A DNA stretch of 10,415 nt from an uncultured Bacilli bacterium (GTDB lineage: Bacteria > Bacillota_I > Bacilli_A > RF39 > UBA660): the NCBI GenBank assembly GCA_947628495.1, contig CANRAC010000025.1, forward strand, positions 1 through 10,415, in the 5' to 3' direction. Within the stretch, counting starts at the first letter, position 1, and each line of letters starts with the position of its first letter. The notes beneath the pieces were generated by a model. The model worked only from the letters and a program-made list of their open reading frames with translations, made no database searches and was not told the origin of the DNA. Shown here in pieces: positions 1-6,184 of the stretch. Both the position numbers and the translations under genes were made by a program.

Positions 1-75
1 CCGAATGCCACAGGGGGTCAAACGGTGCTTTCCACCAAAAGGAAAGCACTTGCCTTAATAGGCTTTGTGTATCCA
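1..75 (-). ncRNA. Structured RNA or leader, cut by the window edge
   Basis: No open frame explains this stretch. It can fold into a 9-bp perfect hairpin (arms 25-33 and 41-49, 7-base loop) and a small 4-bp hairpin (52-55 with 60-63). It is GC-richer than its surroundings, which suggests selection on structure. Minus is the favoured strand because a good sigma-A-like promoter at 81-110 points left and would start transcription near 74. On that strand the RNA contains GUUUGACC (16-23), which resembles the product-RNA template region of Bacillus 6S RNA. That resemblance is weak and from memory. Alternatives are the 5' leader of a gene to the left, or the 3' end of a plus-strand RNA ending at the hairpin 103-124. 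The identity is not established. Confidence 0.35.
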
Positions 76-80
76 CCTAA

Positions 81-110
81 ATTGTAATATAATCTCTTAT
101 TTAAAGTCAA
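81..110 (-). promoter_or_regulatory. Sigma-A-like promoter firing leftward
   Basis: On the minus strand TTGACT (110-105) and TACAAT (86-81) are separated by 18 bases. Each is one base off the sigma-A consensus. The predicted start is near 74, at the edge of the structured segment. The -35 box lies in the left arm of the hairpin 103-124. A plus-strand TATAAT also occurs at 88-93, but it lacks a recognisable -35. Confidence 0.5.
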
Positions 111-130
111 GTTTTTTTGACTTTTTAATT
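103..130 (+). terminator. Possible weak intrinsic terminator
   Basis: AAAGTCAA (103-110) pairs perfectly with TTGACTTT (117-124) across a six-base loop, GTTTTT. The tail is only TTAATT after the run of T in the arm, so the U-tract is poor. It would end a plus-strand RNA entering from the left edge. The left arm also supplies the -35 of the minus-strand promoter, so the inverted repeat may be incidental. Confidence 0.3.
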
Positions 131-135
131 AATAA

Positions 136-381
136 AAAAAAGCAAATTTATCAAATTATTTAAGTAGAGAATACAGGTATTGGTCGTTTTCACCTTTCTC
201 TGGCTTTAGTACAACAAATGCCCTTATTTTATTCGCAGAAAATGATGGTTACTTGCGTGGAGGAGGTGCTAATATTTCTGAAAATTTTTTCGCCGTGCCA
301 GTTATTAATTTAAAATCTGATGTGTCAGTATCTAAGAGGGATGGAACAAGAGAAGAACCTTTTGTAATAAGCTTTACTTAA
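136..381 (+). pseudogene. C-terminal remnant of a surface-type protein
   Basis: An open frame of 81 codons runs from just after a TAA at 133-135 to a TAA at 379-381, with no ATG or GTG and no SD at its left end. The translation has RYWSFSPFSG near the start, then PVINLKSDV and finally DGTREEPFVIS. This is the usual ending of repetitive, lineage-expanded surface or pseudopilin-like proteins of gut Bacillota, where a (Y/W)W-x-x-SP segment is followed by RPVINLKSDV and a GDGT-x-x-NPYVI tail. The N-terminal part (leader, membrane helix, main domain) is missing. It is therefore read as a decayed fragment left by a deletion or by recombination between paralogues. The family's precise function is not known to me. 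Translation from TTG at 232 cannot be excluded but would be only about 49 residues. Confidence 0.65.
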
Positions 382-436
382 TAAAAAATGGCTAAAAAAG
401 AGTATTTTAATCATTATTAATATTTCGTTTCTGGGA

Positions 437-463
437 ACTCTCTTCTAAAATAAACATAAAATA
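437..463 (+). promoter_or_regulatory. Tentative SigK-like promoter
   Basis: AC (437-438), 16 bases, then CATAAAATA (455-463) fits the Bacillus subtilis sigma-K pattern AC-N16-CATAnnnTA. No comparable sigma-A pair is visible; TAAAAT at 446-451 lacks a -35. The predicted start near 470 gives a very short leader, with the SD at 471-475. In such AT-rich DNA a chance match is easy, so this is a suggestion only. Confidence 0.22.
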
Positions 464-483
464 TTATGAAGGGAGTAGGAATT

Positions 484-720
484 ATGTATTCTTATCAAAA
501 TTATAATATGGCTAATACTCCTTATGGTTATCAAAATCAAAACGATAGACAGTTTCTATTTCCTTTTTTAGTAGGAGCTGTTACCGGTGGAGCTGCAATT
601 GGTTTAACAAGGCCAAGACCAGTTTATGTTAATCAACCTTATGGTCCACGTCCAGGTGGATATGGATATTATAGTAATTATGGTTATTATAATCCTGGAT
701 ATTATCCATATTATCGATAA
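484..720 (+). CDS. Small Tyr/Gly-rich membrane protein, hypothetical
   Basis: This 78-residue protein starts at the second ATG (484), because GGGAG at 471-475 sits eight bases upstream. The in-frame ATG at 466 lies before this SD and is probably not used. It has a Tyr/Asn/Gln-rich head (1-25), one short hydrophobic, Gly/Ala-rich segment (FLFPFLVGAVTGGAAIGL, about residues 24-41) that could span or associate with a membrane, and a Pro/Gly/Tyr tail (44-78) with many YY and GY pairs ending in PYYR. Low-complexity Tyr/Gly tails are common in small spore-coat or envelope proteins of Bacillota, but I recognise no defined family. A terminator begins at its stop codon, so it is a single-gene unit. 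It overlaps the convergent rodA-like gene by ten bases. Confidence 0.7.
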   Translation: MYSYQNYNMANTPYGYQNQNDRQFLFPFLVGAVTGGAAIGLTRPRPVYVNQPYGPRPGGYGYYSNYGYYNPGYYPYYR

Positions 721-1835
721 AATACTCTATATGAGTATTTTTCTTTTTCTAAACTCAATTTAATTATCAAAGCAATACTGATAAAAAACAATATTAAACT
801 ACTTCCTCCATATGATAAAAAGGGAAGAGGGATACCCACAATAGGTAAAAGACCAATATTCATAAAAATATTTTGAATTTGTTGGTATAAAAACATAGCT
901 AGAAAGCCCATAGTAATTATTTTACAACTAAGATTATTAACATTAAGAATGTTATTAATAATAACTATATCTAAAAATAGATAACAAGCTAAGATTATAA
1001 AACCAGCAATAAGACCAAAGTGATTAATAGATAAGGCAAAAATAAAATCAGTCGCCGCTTCGGGAAAATATAAGTTATGAGCCTGATGAGGAAGATTAAA
1101 AAAGTGAGCACTACCTATGGTCGTTAAAGCATTTTCGATTTGCATCCCTCCACCTTTTTTAAATTCCGTCAAGCGTTCTATACGGTAAAAAATACTGGAA
1201 CCGAAAATCTTAATAAATAAGTCTTGTTGCCAAAAATAGAGACATATTAAACCTCCGCTAATAAAAAGGCCAATACTTAAAAGAATAATAAAATACTTTT
1301 TTTTAATATTACTAGTTAAAAGAATGCTCAAAGTAATGAAAAAGTAGATGACGACGGCGCCGGTATCGGGCTCTAAAAAGGTAAGTAAAGAAGGAATCAA
1401 AAAAATAATGATAATTCTTGCAAGTAATATTAAATGATCTTTATTAGTTTTTAAAGATGATTGTGAAACTACTTTAGTTAAATATAAAATTAAGGACAAT
1501 TTCATAAATTCACTAGGTTGGAAAGAAAAGGGACCAAAGTTAAACCAAGCCCGAGACCCATTAACACTTTTGCCCACAAATAAAACGAGAATTAAAAGCA
1601 AGATATTAAATAAATAGATCGGGAAACTAAATTTTAAAATAAAATTAGGTTTTAATATTATTACGGCAGTAAAAAGAATAATGGATAATATGTACCAAAT
1701 AATTTGTTTGGCAAAAAAGTCTTTATATAAATTAGAAATATTTGGAGCATAATAAAGATTTAACAAACTTAAAATCATTAAGATTGCTATGGGTATTAAA
1801 AAAAATAATAATTTTTTAGATATAATTTTTTTCAT
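711..1835 (-). CDS. rodA: RodA/FtsW-family (SEDS) peptidoglycan polymerase, RodA-like
   Basis: This 374-residue polytopic membrane protein has about ten hydrophobic helices, the first at about 10-27. Family motifs are NGSRAWFNFGPFSFQPSEFMK (92-112, split by the conserved FQPSE at 105-109), EPDTG (155-159), PEAATDFIFA (258-267, with Asp263 in the position of the catalytic Asp of E. coli RodA) and GIPLPFLSYGGSS (334-346). SEDS proteins polymerise lipid II into glycan strands with a class B PBP: RodA in elongation, FtsW in division, SpoVE in spore cortex. The GPFSFQPSEFMK and TDFIFA contexts look most like RodA, but FtsW or SpoVE is possible. The usual Gly-rich stretch before the catalytic loop is replaced by GSAHFFNLP (241-249). 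No PBP gene is adjacent. The SD is weak. Its last residues are encoded by the terminator hairpin of the opposing gene. Confidence 0.88.
   Translation of the reverse strand: MKKIISKKLLFFLIPIAILMILSLLNLYYAPNISNLYKDFFAKQIIWYILSIILFTAVIILKPNFILKFSFPIYLFNILLLILVLFVGKSVNGSRAWFNFGPFSFQPSEFMKLSLILYLTKVVSQSSLKTNKDHLILLARIIIIFLIPSLLTFLEPDTGAVVIYFFITLSILLTSNIKKKYFIILLSIGLFISGGLICLYFWQQDLFIKIFGSSIFYRIERLTEFKKGGGMQIENALTTIGSAHFFNLPHQAHNLYFPEAATDFIFALSINHFGLIAGFIILACYLFLDIVIINNILNVNNLSCKIITMGFLAMFLYQQIQNIFMNIGLLPIVGIPLPFLSYGGSSLILFFISIALIIKLSLEKEKYSYRVFYR
719..750 (+). terminator. Intrinsic terminator of the Tyr/Gly-rich gene
   Basis: AAAATACTC (719-727) pairs perfectly with GAGTATTTT (733-741) over a five-base loop, followed by the T-rich tail TCTTTTTCT. 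It lies entirely inside the end of the opposing rodA-like frame, where the hairpin encodes that protein's last residues. Confidence 0.75.
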
Positions 1836-1860
1836 ATATTTAGTATGAACAATTTTTAAA

Positions 1861-1889
1861 ATTATACAACTTTTAGGGCCAACTTCATA
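1861..1889 (-). promoter_or_regulatory. Probable promoter of the rodA-like gene
   Basis: A perfect TATAAT (1866-1861 on the minus strand) lies 25 bases before the ATG. At 17 bases upstream is only a poor -35, TATGAA (1889-1884). The leader would be about 20 bases. The call rests on the -10 box. Confidence 0.4.
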
Positions 1890-1911
1890 TATTGTTATAG
1901 AGGTGGATATA

Positions 1912-2211
1912 ATGAATAATGATTTACCAAATGTTTTTCCTGGAAATATAAGTGAGGATGTTCATAATACACAAGATGTTTTCTATTCGCGTGAGAGTAA
2001 AGAGGAAGAAAAAGAGGATAATTTAAGTATTTCTTCAAAAATCAATCGGATATTTAACTCACCCAATTATATTTATAAAAAAGAAGTTTTCATAAAAATA
2101 AATGGCATAGAAGAAAAAAAGATTATTATTGGTAAAACAGCTAATACATTACTAACAATGGATAATGAGGTCATTGATATTAATAAAATTGAAGATATTA
2201 AAATGGTTTAA
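1912..2211 (+). CDS. Small hypothetical protein with acidic head and beta-rich tail
   Basis: This 99-residue protein starts at ATG 1912, behind the strong SD AGAGGTGG (1899-1906). A GTG at 1903 lies inside the SD and cannot be the start. Residues 1-40 are polar and acidic, with an ESKEEEKED cluster, and look disordered. Residues 50-99 alternate hydrophobic and charged residues (YKKEVFIKINGIEEKKIIIG, then LLTMDNEVIDINKIEDIKMV), as in a small beta barrel or Sm/SH3-like fold. This is loosely reminiscent of the GerQ-type tail, but the identity is too thin to assign. No membrane segment or metal motif is seen. It is transcribed divergently from the rodA-like gene, and a separate promoter follows its stop, so it is probably monocistronic. 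I do not recognise the family. Confidence 0.7.
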   Translation: MNNDLPNVFPGNISEDVHNTQDVFYSRESKEEEKEDNLSISSKINRIFNSPNYIYKKEVFIKINGIEEKKIIIGKTANTLLTMDNEVIDINKIEDIKMV

Positions 2212-2212
2212 C

Positions 2213-2242
2213 TTTACAATTTTGGCTTTCTAATGATATAAT
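2213..2242 (+). promoter_or_regulatory. Sigma-A promoter with extended -10
   Basis: TTTACA (2213-2218) and TATAAT (2237-2242) are spaced by 18 bases, with TG at 2234-2235 giving an extended -10. The predicted start is near 2249, followed by AAGGAG at 2254-2259 and the ATG at 2265. This is one of the clearest promoters in the window. Confidence 0.75.
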
Positions 2243-2264
2243 TTTAGTGTATTAAGGAGCTTTT

Positions 2265-3542
2265 ATGAGAAAGTCAAAAAATCGTAATGTTTATATCTTT
2301 ATTATAACAATACTTTTTATTTCCTTATCTTTAAATATAGTAGGAATTATTTTACATGTTAAAAATGCCTATGGCTATAATTATGTATCTTATCAAACTA
2401 ATTTTGAAACGACAACTGATGCGCAAAGGGCTGTCGTTTATGCAACGTTAAAAGATTCTGACGTTGGTTTTGTTGAAGGATTTGGACCAAGAGAGGTTTC
2501 ATTAAGTTATGGTCATACTGATGTGCCTATTGAAGTTAAAAACAAAAATAAGACTACGAAAACTTATACTTTAGTTATTAATAAACCCGATAAACGAAGT
2601 ACCGAAAATCGTTTAAGCGATTTAACAACAAATGTTAAAGATTTAAATTTTAATAGTGATCAATATAGCTATAATCTAAATGTCGGCCAAAATGTTTCCG
2701 AAATAAGTATTAATGCTACTTTAAAATCAGCAAAGTCCCAATTTGTCAATAATTATGAGCCGCGCAAAATAAGCTTAAGTGAAGGTTTAAATGTGGCTTT
2801 TATTCGCGTTAAAAGTGAAGCCGGAGTAGAAAGAGATTATAAATTAAACATTTTTAAAAATAATACGATTGAAGATAAATTGCCTGATAATTCGCAAAGC
2901 TTAGATTTAGTCAGTCTATCTTTAAGTAATGGAGCCATTAAATTTAAAAGTAATAAACAAAATTATAAAGTTAAAGTTGCTAATGATGTAGAAGATATTA
3001 CAGTTTATGCCTTTGCTAAAAATCCTAATGCCGAAGTTCAGGTGGAAGGTGGGCAAAATTTAGCTATAGGTAAAAACGAAATTACCGTCACAGTAAATTA
3101 TAATAATGAAAGTAAAGTATATAAAATAGAAGTTAATAGACAAAAAGAAGATAGTACTCAAAATTCCCAAAATCTAAAAGATTTAAGTGTTGGAGGCTTT
3201 AACCTTAATTTTAAGCCAGATAAATATGAATATGAACTATCCGCTGATTATAATCGTAATTTAATTGTCAGTGCCTATCCTTATTCTAATTTATCTCAAG
3301 TAACTATTTCTGGAAATGATAACAAAGCCCAAACTAAAGAAATAAAAATAATTGTTACGGCAGAGGATAATAGTAGTAAAACGTATACTATAAAAATAAA
3401 AAAACAATTTTGGAATATGAAAAATGAAATAATTGCTGTTTCTATCACATTTATTGTGGGATTGGCTATTGTGGCGTTATTAAAGTTCTATGAAATGCAA
3501 ACAACTGCTAAAAAACGTCAAAAAGGGCGCAAAAATAAGTAA
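2265..3542 (+). CDS. Membrane-anchored protein with cadherin-like beta-sandwich repeats
   Basis: This 425-residue protein starts five bases after AAGGAG. A basic N-terminus and hydrophobic helix (about 9-31) act as signal peptide or anchor. Four tandem beta-sandwich units follow, at about 45-107 (lacking the first strand), 117-197, 215-292 and 304-380. Each of the last three opens with an L-x-x-L or LVSL element and N-F-x-S/P-D-x-Y-x-Y or a related strand. All four close with an S/T-K-x-Y-x-I/L-x-I/V ending such as KTYTLVINK, RDYKLNIFK, KVYKIEVNR and KTYTIKIKK. This is the Cadherin-like_beta (PF12733) pattern found in surface proteins. A second helix (about 389-408) and a very basic tail (KKRQKGRKNK) place the C-terminus in the cytoplasm and the repeats outside, held at both ends if the N-terminal helix is not cleaved. 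Adhesion, or scaffolding of envelope enzymes, is an inference. It is monocistronic, with its own promoter and terminator. Confidence 0.8.
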   Translation: MRKSKNRNVYIFIITILFISLSLNIVGIILHVKNAYGYNYVSYQTNFETTTDAQRAVVYATLKDSDVGFVEGFGPREVSLSYGHTDVPIEVKNKNKTTKTYTLVINKPDKRSTENRLSDLTTNVKDLNFNSDQYSYNLNVGQNVSEISINATLKSAKSQFVNNYEPRKISLSEGLNVAFIRVKSEAGVERDYKLNIFKNNTIEDKLPDNSQSLDLVSLSLSNGAIKFKSNKQNYKVKVANDVEDITVYAFAKNPNAEVQVEGGQNLAIGKNEITVTVNYNNESKVYKIEVNRQKEDSTQNSQNLKDLSVGGFNLNFKPDKYEYELSADYNRNLIVSAYPYSNLSQVTISGNDNKAQTKEIKIIVTAEDNSSKTYTIKIKKQFWNMKNEIIAVSITFIVGLAIVALLKFYEMQTTAKKRQKGRKNK

Positions 3543-3571
3543 CTTAGTTTACTTATTTTCTTTTTGTTTTT
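3532..3571 (+). terminator. Intrinsic terminator of the cadherin-like gene
   Basis: An 11-bp perfect stem (3532-3542 with 3549-3559, loop CTTAGT) is followed by CTTTTTGTTTTT. The left arm contains the last codons and the TAA stop. The right arm overlaps the -35 of the next promoter. Confidence 0.8.
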
Positions 3572-3576
3572 ATAAT
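3548..3576 (+). promoter_or_regulatory. Promoter of the U32 gene
   Basis: TTTACT (3548-3553) and TATAAT (3571-3576) are spaced by 17 bases, giving a start near 3583 and an about 10-base leader. The -35 and spacer coincide with the terminator's right arm and U-tail. The SD is the weak GTGATG (3584-3589), which matches the downstream part of the extended anti-SD pairing. Confidence 0.5.
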
Positions 3577-3593
3577 TTAATTAGTGATGAATT

Positions 3594-5825
3594 ATGAAAA
3601 AAGTAGAACTTTTAAGTCCTGTTGGTAATAAAGAAATGTTGGATGCGGCTATCAAAAATGGAGCCGATGCTATTTATTTGGCAGGTAAATTATATGGAGC
3701 AAGAGCATATGCCGATAATTTTTCTAAAGAAGAAATAAAAGAAGCTATAAAGTTAGCTCATTTATATGGAGTAAAAGTATATATAACTATTAATACTTTA
3801 ATATATGAAGAAGAAATAAGTGCCTTTTTAGATTATGTTAAATTTTTATATGAAAATAATGTAGACGCCGTAATTATGCAAGATTTAGGGATGATTAATT
3901 TAGTTTTAAAAATGTTTCCTAATTTAGAAGTGCATGCTTCTACCCAAATGCATAATCAAGCTCCCGAGAACTTGCAATATTTAAAAGATATTGGGGTCAA
4001 AAGAGTCGTATTAGCTCGAGAACTTTCTTTAGAAGAAATAAAAAGTTTAGCAGTAGATATTGAAAAAGAAGTATTTGTTTATGGCGCTTTATGTATTTCG
4101 TATTCTGGGCAATGTTTAGCTTCATCATGCATTTTAAAACGCAGTGGAAATCGCGGCCAATGTGCGGGTATGTGTCGTCTTCCTTATGAACTTTATCGTG
4201 AAGATGAAAAAATAAATACCGATGGCGATTATTTACTAAGTCCTAAAGAACTCAATGTTTTACCGCATTTACGAGAAATCATTGACGCCGGTGTAGATAG
4301 TTTAAAAATTGAAGGGCGCATGAAAAGCCCAGAATATGTTGGTTATGTTACTCGTATATTTCGTCGTTTAATTGACGCCTATTATGCCAATGAAGCCATG
4401 AACGTGTCTTTAGAAGAAGAAAATAATTTAAAAAAATTATATAATCGAGATTTTACCTTAGGCCACTTATTTAATGAAAGAAATTATAAGTTAATGAATA
4501 TTAAAACTCCTAATCATATTGGTACACCATTAGGGCAAGCTACAGTTAATAAAAATAAAATAATGATTAAATTAGAAGATGATATTGCCCAAGGTGATGG
4601 CATTCGCTTTGCCAATCAAAAGGGCATGATTGTCAATTATCTTTATGATGATAAATTATTATTAATTAATAAAGCTAGCAAAGATCAAATTGTCTATGTT
4701 GATAACAAAGCAGATTTGCAAGAATCGGGTCTGGTTATTAAAACTTTAGATAGTTTATTAATGGAAAAGATTAAAGATATTCCTCAAAGAAAAGTGAATG
4801 TCGATATAGTAGTAGAAGCCAAAATAGGTAGTCCTTTAAAAGCAACAATAACAGATGGCGAAAATCAAATAAAAGAAGAATTAGGACAAGTAGAATTAAG
4901 CAAAAATTGCCCGGTTCCTAAAGCGGAAATCGTGGAAAGATTTTCCAAACTTAATGAGACACCTTTTGCTTTAAATGATATTCAAATTAATGCTGATGAA
5001 AAAATCTTTATTCCTGTTAAAATTATAAGTGAACTGCGTCGGACTTTAGTTAATAAATTAATAAAATTAAGAACTAAACCTAAATATGAGCCAATAATCA
5101 AAGAAGTTAAATGGCCATTAACTAAAATTAATCGGACTGAATCATATAATTTTTATGTTAGAACAGAAGAACAATTAAAATATCTATTAGATAAAGATGT
5201 TAATATTTATGTTGATGACTATTTTTTATATAAAAAATACAAAAATGATCATATTTATTATTTAACTGATCGTACGACTTTTAAGCTAATGGATTTAGAT
5301 AAGGAAAATATTGTAGCGTCTAATTTAAGCGGAGTAATAAAGTATAGTAAAGATAACCAAGTGTTTAGTGATATTTATCTTAATGTTACCAATTCTTATA
5401 CTTTAAAAACTTTATTTGATATGGGCGTGCAAAAAGTCGCTTTATCAGTTGAAAATAGTAAAGATCAAATAAAACATTTAATTGAAGGATTTAATAATAA
5501 TTTTAAGACTATGCCAAACGTTGATGTTTTAGTATATGGTAGAGTTGAACTAATGGTGCTAAAACATTGCTTTTTAAATATGTTTATAAATCAAGAGGCA
5601 GAATGCACCTTGTGTAAAGAAAAAAAGCAATATTATCTAAAGGATAGAAATGGCGAATTTCTTCCAATTATAAATAAAAATTGTCGTACTTATATTTTAC
5701 ATTATCAAAATATAAATTTAATAGATAATATTTCTTCATTAAGAAATATGGGCGTCAGTAATTTTACATTTAATTTATTTAATGAAACTAAAAAGGATTT
5801 AGATGAAATTTTTCAGGCATTATAA
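3594..5825 (+). CDS. U32 family protein, RlhA/TrhP-like RNA hydroxylase candidate
   Basis: This 743-residue protein begins KKVELLSPVGNKEML, as U32 proteins do. It carries the U32 signature at about 159-177: E159, F161, G164, A165, L166, C167, G172, C174, with Ala at 176 where the pattern expects an aliphatic residue. Further Cys at 179, 190 and 194 and the segment DSLKIEGRMKSPEYV follow. Called collagenase-like peptidases historically, characterised members (TrhP, RlhA, UbiU/V) are iron-sulfur proteins that hydroxylate tRNA U34, 23S rRNA or ubiquinone precursors. C167, C174 and C190 fit cluster ligands. The long C-terminal part fits the DUF3656-type architecture of large U32 proteins and ends with four Cys (659, 671, 674, 697) around YYLKDRNGEFLPI. 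Length and architecture favour the RlhA-like group; the substrate cannot be read from sequence. It is a single gene with its own promoter and terminator, just before tRNA-His. Confidence 0.85.
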   Translation: MKKVELLSPVGNKEMLDAAIKNGADAIYLAGKLYGARAYADNFSKEEIKEAIKLAHLYGVKVYITINTLIYEEEISAFLDYVKFLYENNVDAVIMQDLGMINLVLKMFPNLEVHASTQMHNQAPENLQYLKDIGVKRVVLARELSLEEIKSLAVDIEKEVFVYGALCISYSGQCLASSCILKRSGNRGQCAGMCRLPYELYREDEKINTDGDYLLSPKELNVLPHLREIIDAGVDSLKIEGRMKSPEYVGYVTRIFRRLIDAYYANEAMNVSLEEENNLKKLYNRDFTLGHLFNERNYKLMNIKTPNHIGTPLGQATVNKNKIMIKLEDDIAQGDGIRFANQKGMIVNYLYDDKLLLINKASKDQIVYVDNKADLQESGLVIKTLDSLLMEKIKDIPQRKVNVDIVVEAKIGSPLKATITDGENQIKEELGQVELSKNCPVPKAEIVERFSKLNETPFALNDIQINADEKIFIPVKIISELRRTLVNKLIKLRTKPKYEPIIKEVKWPLTKINRTESYNFYVRTEEQLKYLLDKDVNIYVDDYFLYKKYKNDHIYYLTDRTTFKLMDLDKENIVASNLSGVIKYSKDNQVFSDIYLNVTNSYTLKTLFDMGVQKVALSVENSKDQIKHLIEGFNNNFKTMPNVDVLVYGRVELMVLKHCFLNMFINQEAECTLCKEKKQYYLKDRNGEFLPIINKNCRTYILHYQNINLIDNISSLRNMGVSNFTFNLFNETKKDLDEIFQAL

Positions 5826-5837
5826 ATCCTTTTTTTA
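5790..5837 (+). terminator. Intrinsic terminator of the U32 gene
   Basis: AAAAAGGATTTA (5790-5801) pairs with TAAATCCTTTTT (5823-5834), followed by more T. The 21-base loop can close further through TGAAA and TTTCA. The left arm lies within the coding sequence and encodes the Lys-Asp-Leu region near the C-terminus. Confidence 0.7.
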
Positions 5838-5846
5838 TGTTTAAAA

Positions 5847-5875
5847 TTGACGGTAATAATAAAATATGATAATAT
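5847..5875 (+). promoter_or_regulatory. Promoter of tRNA-His
   Basis: TTGACG (5847-5852) and TAATAT (5870-5875) are spaced by 17 bases, with an upstream TG (5867-5868) giving an extended -10. The predicted start near 5882 leaves about five bases before the mature tRNA. A GATAAT at 5868-5873 with 15-base spacing is an alternative register. Confidence 0.6.
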
Positions 5876-5886
5876 ATTTTTGTCAT

Positions 5887-5963
5887 GGCGGAATTGGTGA
5901 AGTGGTTAACACGCCGGATTGTGGCTCCGGTACGCGTGGGTTCGATCCCCACATTTCGCCCCA
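5887..5963 (+). tRNA. tRNA-His (anticodon GTG)
   Basis: A complete cloverleaf is visible. G-1 is at 5887, as expected for histidine tRNA. The acceptor stem GCGGAAT (5888-5894) pairs with ATTTCGC (5953-5959) with one G-U. The D stem is GTG/CAC around AAGTGGTTAA. The anticodon stem is CCGGA/TCCGG with loop TTGTGGC and anticodon GTG at 5921-5923. The T arm is GTGGG-TTCGATC-CCCAC. The His discriminator C73 is at 5960 and CCA is encoded at 5961-5963. It is a solitary gene with its own promoter and terminator. Confidence 0.97.
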
Positions 5964-5978
5964 TTTATGTGTAGAATT

Positions 5979-6006
5979 AGAACATCCTCAAAAGTGTTCT
6001 TTTTTC
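5979..6006 (+). terminator. Intrinsic terminator of tRNA-His
   Basis: AGAACA (5979-5984) pairs with TGTTCT (5995-6000) over a 10-base loop, followed by TTTTT (6001-6005). The short stem with its run of T, 16 bases after the CCA end, fits a tRNA terminator. Confidence 0.6.
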
Positions 6007-6133
6007 GTGCTTTTCACTAGTAACTAGTATTTATATTATAATTGCTATTTTGAAAGGATTCAAAAATCATATTTATAATAAGTTTTTAAAAATTTATTCT
6101 AATCTTTAATATAAAACTTATATCATAAAAAAA
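6007..6133. other. AT-rich intergenic stretch with no gene
   Basis: I see no open frame, RNA fold or clear promoter here. The only structure is two close ACTAGT palindromes (6016-6021 and 6023-6028), with a third ACTAGT at 6152-6157 in the next promoter. They are short enough to be chance. No second copy of the tRNA-His 3' end was found here or further right. Confidence 0.4.
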
Positions 6134-6162
6134 TTGCATTTAATTTTAAACACTAGTATAAT
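6134..6162 (+). promoter_or_regulatory. Promoter of the orphan 165-aa gene
   Basis: A perfect TATAAT (6157-6162) has TTGCAT (6134-6139) 17 bases upstream; the -35 matches in its TTG half only. The predicted start is near 6169, followed by AAGGAG at 6173-6178 and the ATG at 6185. This argues against any start further upstream in the same frame. Confidence 0.55.
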
Positions 6163-6184
6163 AAATCCACGAAAGGAGAAAAAA

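Noticed and set aside
88..93. Plus-strand TATAAT as a promoter for the region 100-480
   Set aside because: The base 17 positions upstream offers only TTGTGT as a -35, and no intact gene follows; the minus-strand reading is better supported.
388..420. Ten-codon frame starting ATGGCTAAAAAAGAG
   Set aside because: There is no SD and the peptide is too short to support; it most likely occurs by chance between the remnant and the next gene.
6016..6157. Three ACTAGT palindromes near the tRNA as possible attachment sites
   Set aside because: Six-base palindromes are expected by chance in such DNA, and they do not match the tRNA-His 3' end.
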